NCBI GenBank assembly: GCA_028023455.1
Contig: JAQFVV010012435.1
Span: 990,001-1,054,000, forward strand
Origin: Epiperipatus broadwayi
Taxonomy: Eukaryota > Onychophora > Udeonychophora > Euonychophora > Peripatidae
DNA: 64,000 bases
Reading direction: 5' to 3'
The first letter of the stretch is position 1, and each line of letters starts with the position of its first letter. This document shows, one piece after another, positions 57,669 to 64,000 of this stretch. The notes under the pieces are model-generated. The model was not told where the DNA came from. It saw only the letters and a list, made by a program, of their open reading frames with translations, and did no database searches. A program made the position numbers and the translations under genes.

Positions 57669-58703
57669 TCTGACAAAGTTAAATCCTATTCTAGTCAAAC
57701 TTACATTATCAAAATTATTCGAAAAAAAGAATTTCAGAATCTTATATTTAATGTGTAATTGTTTTTGTAGAATATCTAAATGGTAGTAGTCAAAACAATT
57801 TACACTAATTTTTATCTGTTTAGTGATAGTTTACTATAATGACACTTTTTTTAAATTATTCTCCCCTATTTTGATAAGTTGATCCTTCTTTTAGATTATG
57901 CCTCCTCCATCCTATTTTGGTAGGTTTTCACTGATTCATAATCAACACCTAGATTCATATTATCCATCATTTTCTTTTCTAATCTTTGCTCTGTAATATA
58001 TTTAGCATGTTATAAACTTTGTTCTTAATATTTTTCTAGTAATTAAATAACACTAAGTCTAGTGCTTGTAAGTAATACAAAGTTGTAAAATCCTAAGTTC
58101 AAATAATAAAAATTATTCATATCCATCATCCATGCAATAAACATATTTATAAATAATATGTATAGAATAATCAACTTTAAATGCACATACCATAATAATA
58201 ATTTACATTTAGATTCATTTTAACAATGTTGCAAATAAGCTCTCATGTGTCAATGTTAATACACCAATCAAATTAAAAATAGAACATTTTTATCTAAGTT
58301 TCACATTATTTTAAGATAAATAAAACATTCTATTAGTGGAAATCTTCATAAAAATCTCAGTCAAATCATTTCACAACTTAAGATAACAATTACAATGTAA
58401 ATTCTAATGATTTTTATAATGCTGTAATTCTTAATTATGTCGGTAGCACTAAAAATATATACAGTACTAAACTCTTAATGTAAGGCCATAATAATAATTC
58501 ACAAGGGCAATTTAATAAACATGAAAATATGATTAATAAATTATTATAATGGTATGCATATTCACAATTTATTTCTTCATAAATATTATTCTATATATTC
58601 AACACTACATATATTCATTTGTAAAGAATTAAATTATTAAAATTTATTTATAAATATAATCAAACTACATTATCAAATAGCCAGATTTATATACTTATGA
58701 GTA
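57669..58703. other. AT-rich stretch, no feature recognised
   Basis: No recognised repeat or coding signal. Confidence 0.3.
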
Positions 58704-58713
58704 TATACTTTAG

Positions 58714-61244
58714 ATACCAAATGCAGATAATTCAGGTTTATGCCCCAACAAGTTCTCATAGAGACAAAGTAGTAGAAGATTTTTATATGGATATACAAAA
58801 GACTTTTGATCAGACTAAACAACATTTTAAATTATTATGGAAGGTTTTAATACTAGAATTGGTAAACAAATGAAAGATGAAAGTGTTGTAGGTAAATTTG
58901 GTTATGGTAATAGAAATGAGAGAGGACATAGACTTGTAAAGTTTGCAGAAAAATAAAAACTTTATATTATGAATTCTTTTTTTAAGAAAAATGTTTACAA
59001 AAAATGGACATGAAAACATCTAAATGAAGGTACAGCAGAATTAGATTATATTTTGACTAACAGAAAATACATAGTTCAAGATTGTAATGTTCTTAATAAA
59101 TTCAACACAGGAAGTGGACATCAATTATTAGATATGTGTTAATGTGATACTAGAGAGACAAAAATTACTAAGAAAAACAATATTTACAATTGATATTCCT
59201 AATCTTCAGAAACATTCTAATGAATTTAAATTAGAACTTGCAAATCGGTTTCGGGTATTAGTAGATTTTGAATATGATTCAGATTTGAATGAAATTAATA
59301 AGAAAATAACTGATACACTTTTAAAAACTGCAACAAAGATAGCTGGTAGAAGAAAGTTACAATTGACCAATAAAATTTCTACTGAGACTAGAGAATTTAT
59401 GAAGAAAAGAAGTAATATGAACATATATAAAAACGATGCATTAAAAAGATTGAATATTTCTAATTTTATCAAATGGGATGAAAAAGAGTTGATAATGATA
59501 TAAGAAAATATAATTGTAAACTAGCAAGGAAAGCTGTAGAAGAGAATAAAAGTCTCAAGAGTGTAAAACAACATTTTGGTATTGGTAGGAAACTTATATC
59601 TGCAATAAGAAAAAAAAAGATGGAACTATTACTAAAAAGAGAGATAGCATCATGAAATGGGTAGAAGACTTCTATCAAGAATTATATAGTAATAAAGAAC
59701 TAGTATTTCCTACATCTATTATATCTTCTGAATTTTCCAGAATTTTAAATGAAGAAGTGAGACATGTAATTAAATCTATGAAGAAAGGAAAATCTACAGG
59801 TAATGATGAAATTATAATAGATATATTAAAAGAAGCAGGTGAAGAAATAGAAATAATTTTGGCAAAGTTATATACCAAATGTCTAAATAGATAAAGATGT
59901 ACCAAATGATTGGAAGAATGCAGTATTAATATTAATATTTAAAAAAGGTGATAAAGAAGATATTAGAAATTACAGACCTATCAGCCTTTTATCAGTTTTA
60001 TACAAAATTTTTACCAAGATAATTACAACTCATCTACAGAGAACATTGGATTTCAACCAACCAAGAGAGCAAGCTGGATTTAAAAGTGGTTTTAGTACAG
60101 TAGATCATATCCAAGTATTGAGAGAAGTTATAGAAAGAACCAATGAATATGAGTTGCCATTATGCTTTGGATTTGTAGATTATGAAAAGGCATTTGATTC
60201 TATAAACATTTCTTTAGTGATTAAAGCATTGGATCATCAAGGTATAGACCCAGGATATTGTCATATTCTGAAGAATATTTATAAAAATGCAACAGCAACA
60301 ATTAGATTACATAATGATACTAGGAAGGTTAACATTGAGGAAGGTGTAAGACAAGGTGATTCCATATCTCCAAAACTTTTTACAGCAGTGCTGCAAGAAG
60401 TATTTTGTGGATTAAAATGGGAAGCTAAAGGAGTAAAAGTAAATGGAGATTATTTAAGTCATTTAGATTTTGCAGATGATGTAGTTGTTTTTGCAAATAA
60501 TGCTTTAGAGTTTCAGGAAATGTTGCAGGAGTTATCAGATGAAAGTAGAAAAGTAGGACTAAAGATAAATGTTAAAAAGACTAAAGTAATGTTTAATGGA
60601 TTTTCTCAAAATATGAAAATAAAGATTGATTATGATGAGTTAAAAGAAGTTAACAACTACAAATACCTTGGTCAGATTATTACTACAGATGGAAACATAA
60701 TGGATGAAATTAATCAAGAATTAAACTTGGTTGGAGTGCTTTTGGTAGAAATAACTTAATACTAAAAGGAAATATGCCTATGTGTTTGAAAAGGAAGGTT
60801 TTTAATAAATGTGTTTTACCAGTTCTTACTTATGGATCTGAGACTTGGACACTTAATAGAAGAGCAATTTAGAGACTTCAGATCACTCAAAGAAGTATGG
60901 AGAGATGCATGTAAGAAGTAACAAGAAGAGATCAAAAATGCAACATATGGATAAGAGAACAAACAGGCATTACTGACATCATTGAAAGAATTAAAAGTCT
61001 GAAGTGGAGTTGGGCCGGACATATTGCTAGAAGAGATGATAATAAATGGACAATTGAAATCTTAAACTGGATTCCAAGGGATTGTAAAAGACCCAGAAAG
61101 AAACCACATGTGAGATGAATGGGTGAAATAAAAAAAATGTTCAAGGGTGATTTGGAGAATGTAGGCTAAAGATTGGAGAAGATGGATTGAGGAGAAACCT
61201 TCATCCTGCAGTGCATTGATAATAGTTGACAACGATGATGATGA
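58714..61244 (+). pseudogene. 5'-truncated, mutated RTE copy
   Basis: Colinear with the complete RTE from about residue 146 ([13 protein letters not shown]) to the 3' tail (gacaacgatgatgatga). The endonuclease part is broken by stops, and the GDFNAR motif reads E-G-F-N-T-R, losing the catalytic Asp. Open pieces remain at 59144-59503 (linker), 59652-59894 and 60046-60759 (RT, with [19 protein letters not shown] and HLDFADDVVVF all kept). Frameshifts near 59,500, 59,890 and 60,715 and several C-terminal stops follow. The near-identical 10-mers tatactttag (58704-58713) and tattctttag (61245-61254) are probably the target duplication. Confidence 0.93.
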
Positions 61245-61789
61245 TATTCTTTAGAGCATTAATGTGCTTTCTGATCAGGTAATATTTAAATTAAAATTCT
61301 CTTAAATATTATTATAGATAACATGTAGTAAATTGAAAATGTTGTGAATGTTAATGTAAGTAAGAAAGTAACAGATATAAAAGTGAACAGAATATCATCT
61401 TCGCTTTTTCAAGCCAAGATGCTTCCAATTGTTCTATACTGATAGACATATTCATAAACAAATAATTAAAAAAATTATTATTTATTTTAAATTTATAGTA
61501 AAATAAAAAAAATTAAAAATATGTTCTTTAGAAAATATAAATTGATTATGCATCAATATATATAGTGTAGATTTTAGTCTAATATTGAAGAAATTATATA
61601 ATTCCCTGCAAGCACTTGATAGGATTATAATAATTTATAAGGACAACAGTCATTTGATAATTTGTATTATTTTTTAAAAATGAAATTATCATATTACTAT
61701 TTACATTTAGAGAATTTTTTTTCTTTTTGCAAATTGTGTAAATAATAACCCAAATATATATACTTTACAATATATATATATAATTATAG

Positions 61790-62105
61790 GGGATTTGAAC
61801 ACAGACTTTCAAGTTCCATTGACTGATACACATGATTATGTATATGTAAAAAAGATAAATGATCTCTAATATACGTATTTCATGCTATATATATATATAT
61901 AATCAGTGCTCTGTTTATATTAAGATAACAAATCTTCAAACTTTAAGGGACAGGTTTCAATTTTCTCCACCCTCCAATTCTTCAGCCATCCATATTATTG
62001 AAAATCTTATGATACAATGCTCAAAGCCCTTTCGATGCCAATCATGTTTTCATACCCATGTTGACTTTAAATCACTCTGATCTCTTGCATGTATAGGACC
62101 TTAAT
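61790..62105 (-). repeat. Family C repeat, full-length, minus strand
   Basis: The plus strand shows ggggatttgaacacagactt at the left end, then gataaatgatctctaatata, cgtatttcatgc, cttcaaactttaagggacag, ccaattcttcagccatccat and aaaatcttatgatacaatgc: the exact reverse order of the 54.0-kb copy. Confidence 0.72.
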
Positions 62106-62169
62106 ATGTCCACTTAAATATATAGGAGACGAATGGGCAGAATGCAGGTTAAATATATTGAACTTCAGA

Positions 62170-62372
62170 TGTAATTAGAGACTTCATCATAGACTTTCAA
62201 GCTTCCTTTAACTATCCATTCCATTTTATAGAACCTATATACATAACTACATACATGCAGAAAAAAAAATTAATATACATATTTCATGCTAAACTAGCAC
62301 TCATCAGTGGGTCCAGATCATCTCCCACACATTTATATAATCAGTGTTCAGTAAATCAATATATATAGGAGA
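62170..62372 (-). repeat. Family C repeat, partial, minus strand
   Basis: agactttcaagcttccttta, catatttcatgctaaactag, cactcatcagtgggtccaga and tcatctcccacacatttata match the distal part of family C. It lies only about 65 bp from the previous copy, same orientation. Confidence 0.7.
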
Positions 62373-62867
62373 TTTAAAATACAATAAATAACAGGAAAAA
62401 TTATATGACTGTCCAGATTACAGTAATTATTAAAAATTATTTAAATTTTTTATTACTAAGAGTAATCACTCTGTAAAAAGATATGCAAATTGTAAAGGCT
62501 CTGGTGAATTATTATTTAAATATTATTTGCTGAATACTTTGCTATTGGTCTTTTTTAACTTGTAATTTAATTATTAATTTGTATAAATAAAAAATTAAAA
62601 TATTTTTAAATAAAGAGTCTCTGCATGGAAAAAAAATCTTTCTAACAATCCCCTGTAAAAAAAAAAACCCATAAAATAAAGCAGTATTCACTAGGCTTTC
62701 CAATTACTGGTTTATCATCTCTATCTAAGAATAGATAGATACTCATTTACTGACCATGAATGAGCTGAATTTACTATGGTCCAGCTATTTTAAAAGAAAT
62801 TATTTAAACTTTTTGAAAACAATTTTATATGACTCAGTTTTGAACTCTTATATTTGTATTATGACTG
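62373..62867. other. AT-rich stretch, no feature recognised
   Basis: No recognised repeat or coding signal. Confidence 0.3.
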
Positions 62868-62980
62868 CCTGAGAGTGATGGAGTATCAGATTTTGGAATG
62901 TATGGTCATCAGATGGATTCCAGGTCTGACATTTCCTGCACTCAAATTTCTTGTAAACTCTCAAGAAATAAAGTTGTTTG
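62868..62980 (+). mobile_element. SINE2 copy
   Basis: gagtgatggagtatcagatt (head), gatggattccaggtctgaca (B-box-like), tttcctgcactcaaatttct (body) and gtaaactctcaagaaataaa (tail), in the family order. Confidence 0.6.
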
Positions 62981-63106
62981 ATTATTTTTGTACATAATTG
63001 GCATATGTATGCAATAAATGATATTTATATCTACCTTTTCAAATTATAGCAATATTATTTTTAAATAAGACATTTATTTTATATAGCGCTGTTTTTATAA
63101 TCTGTA

Positions 63107-63475
63107 TTATTAATAAGCCAATAAGCTAATGCACATGCGCTTTGTAGATTTAACTATATAAATGAATACTCTCACTTTCCAAACACAAGATAAAGTCTTT
63201 GTGAAAAGATAGAATGAATCCATCTATTTTTTTGACCCAAACATTTATGCACAGGCAAATCTTAAGTATTTGGAAGTGATCAATTAACATCTTCATGCTC
63301 TCATTTCCAAATACTTATGATTTTACAATACATAAATGTTTGGGTCAAAAAGATAGATGGATTCATTCTATCTTTTCACAAAGACTTTATCTTGTGTTTG
63401 GAAAGTGAGAGTATTCATTTATATAGTTAAATCTACAAAGCGTATGTGCATTAGCTTATTGGCCTATTAATATTA
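63107..63475. mobile_element. Large palindromic element (family D), about 370 bp
   Basis: Long arms from ttaataagccaataagctaa at the left to the inverse ending ttagcttattggcctattaa at the right. Both arms carry tttccaaacacaagataaag, gatagaatgaatccatctat and tgacccaaacatttatg or the inverse. The centre is a short asymmetric spacer at about 63280-63300 (gatcaattaacatcttcatg). No coding frame. One arm also occurs alone at 3763-3889. Flanking ttaa/tta is compatible with a TA- or TTAA-type duplication but not proven. Confidence 0.85.
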
Positions 63476-63718
63476 CAATATTATTTTGAATAAATATTTG
63501 AGAAAAAAATATTCAAGTGTCTAATATTTATTCTTTTTCTTTTTGTTAGAAAAGAAATAATACCCTAACATTGTCTTGCAATTTTGATGGGCTTGCATGA
63601 AAAGGGAATGTGCAACATGGAAACATTCCCCATTTTTTAAATATCAGTCAGCATTAAGTATGATAGGTAAGACTTATTCTTTTATAAAATTCTAAAATAA
63701 TTTTTAAATGAAAATACT

Positions 63719-63797
63719 GTTGTTGTTGTTATTATTATTGTTGTTGTTATTATTATTATTATTATTCAACTAAATCTAGTATAATAATAATAATAAA
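63719..63797. repeat. (TTG/TTA)n and (TAA)n microsatellites
   Basis: Alternating ttg and tta trinucleotide runs to about 63766, followed by a short (taa)n run at about 63782-63797. Arms of the two runs are partly complementary. Confidence 0.92.
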
Positions 63798-64000
63798 AAT
63801 TGTAGTTAACAAAAACAATATGCTATTTTTATAACTTCATAAATATTTATAAATGGACAAGCAGGAATGTGAAGATTTTTAATAGAAAAATATAATTTAT
63901 AATTTATATGTAAAACTTTTTATATACTCTTGTAATTACAATTTTATGAGGATATCCTGTTATTAATATTTATAAATAAAAATAAAATTAATAATTTTAA

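Overview
This window is repeat-dominated intergenic (or deep intronic) DNA from an animal nuclear genome. It is strongly A+T-rich, well over two thirds by eye (not counted). There are no operons, ribosome binding sites or long host reading frames. Every protein-like signal I can identify belongs to a transposable element: RTE-type non-LTR retrotransposons, older non-LTR lineages and one dead hAT DNA transposon. The rest is tRNA-derived SINEs, short foldback (MITE-like) elements and microsatellites. An invertebrate is likely from this mix, but I cannot name the phylum from sequence alone. I find no convincing host gene exon.

Layout. 1-7,400: AT-rich, with two tRNA-SINE insertions (one 5'-truncated, both with target-site duplications) and old foldback and repeat copies. 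7,400-18,500: an RTE tail, a long hairpin, a 61-bp tandem array, decayed non-LTR pieces in both orientations (11.0-11.5, 12.4-12.7 and 14.2-15.6 kb), more foldback elements and a (TTA)n tract of about 56 units. 18,500-27,400: SINE clusters, foldback families and a 200-bp RTE insertion with target duplication. 27,900-31,600: degenerate tandem arrays, one of which was invaded by a palindromic MITE and by an RTE copy carrying a 5' inversion of twin-priming type. 31,700-43,500: foldbacks, a (GATA)n tract, SINE pairs, an old APE endonuclease relic and RTE relics. 43,900-46,700: a decayed TTF/ZMYM-type hAT transposase, inside which lies a 157-bp hairpin whose arms pair at 75 of 76 positions. 47,216-50,541: a structurally complete RTE-type element (985-codon ORF, about 326-bp 5' UTR, ATG-repeat tail, exact 11-bp target duplication). 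50,500-64,000: more foldbacks and SINEs, a 2.5-kb 5'-truncated and mutated RTE copy, and a 370-bp palindrome at 63.1-63.5 kb.

How the parts relate. The complete RTE at 47.2-50.5 kb is the reference for at least six other copies in the window: 7.6, 25.1, 29.6-31.0, 35.5, 37.2 and 58.7-61.2 kb. They range from very similar to badly decayed, which implies repeated waves of activity. A roughly 100-bp tRNA-derived SINE occurs at least nine times, with different anticodon-loop subtypes. Its tail does not resemble the RTE tail, so the machinery that moves it is not obvious here. Several foldback families share a common core (CTCCTCACTGATGA-like), and others carry tRNA-like sequence in their arms. 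These inverted, tRNA-like elements are the least conventional part of the window.
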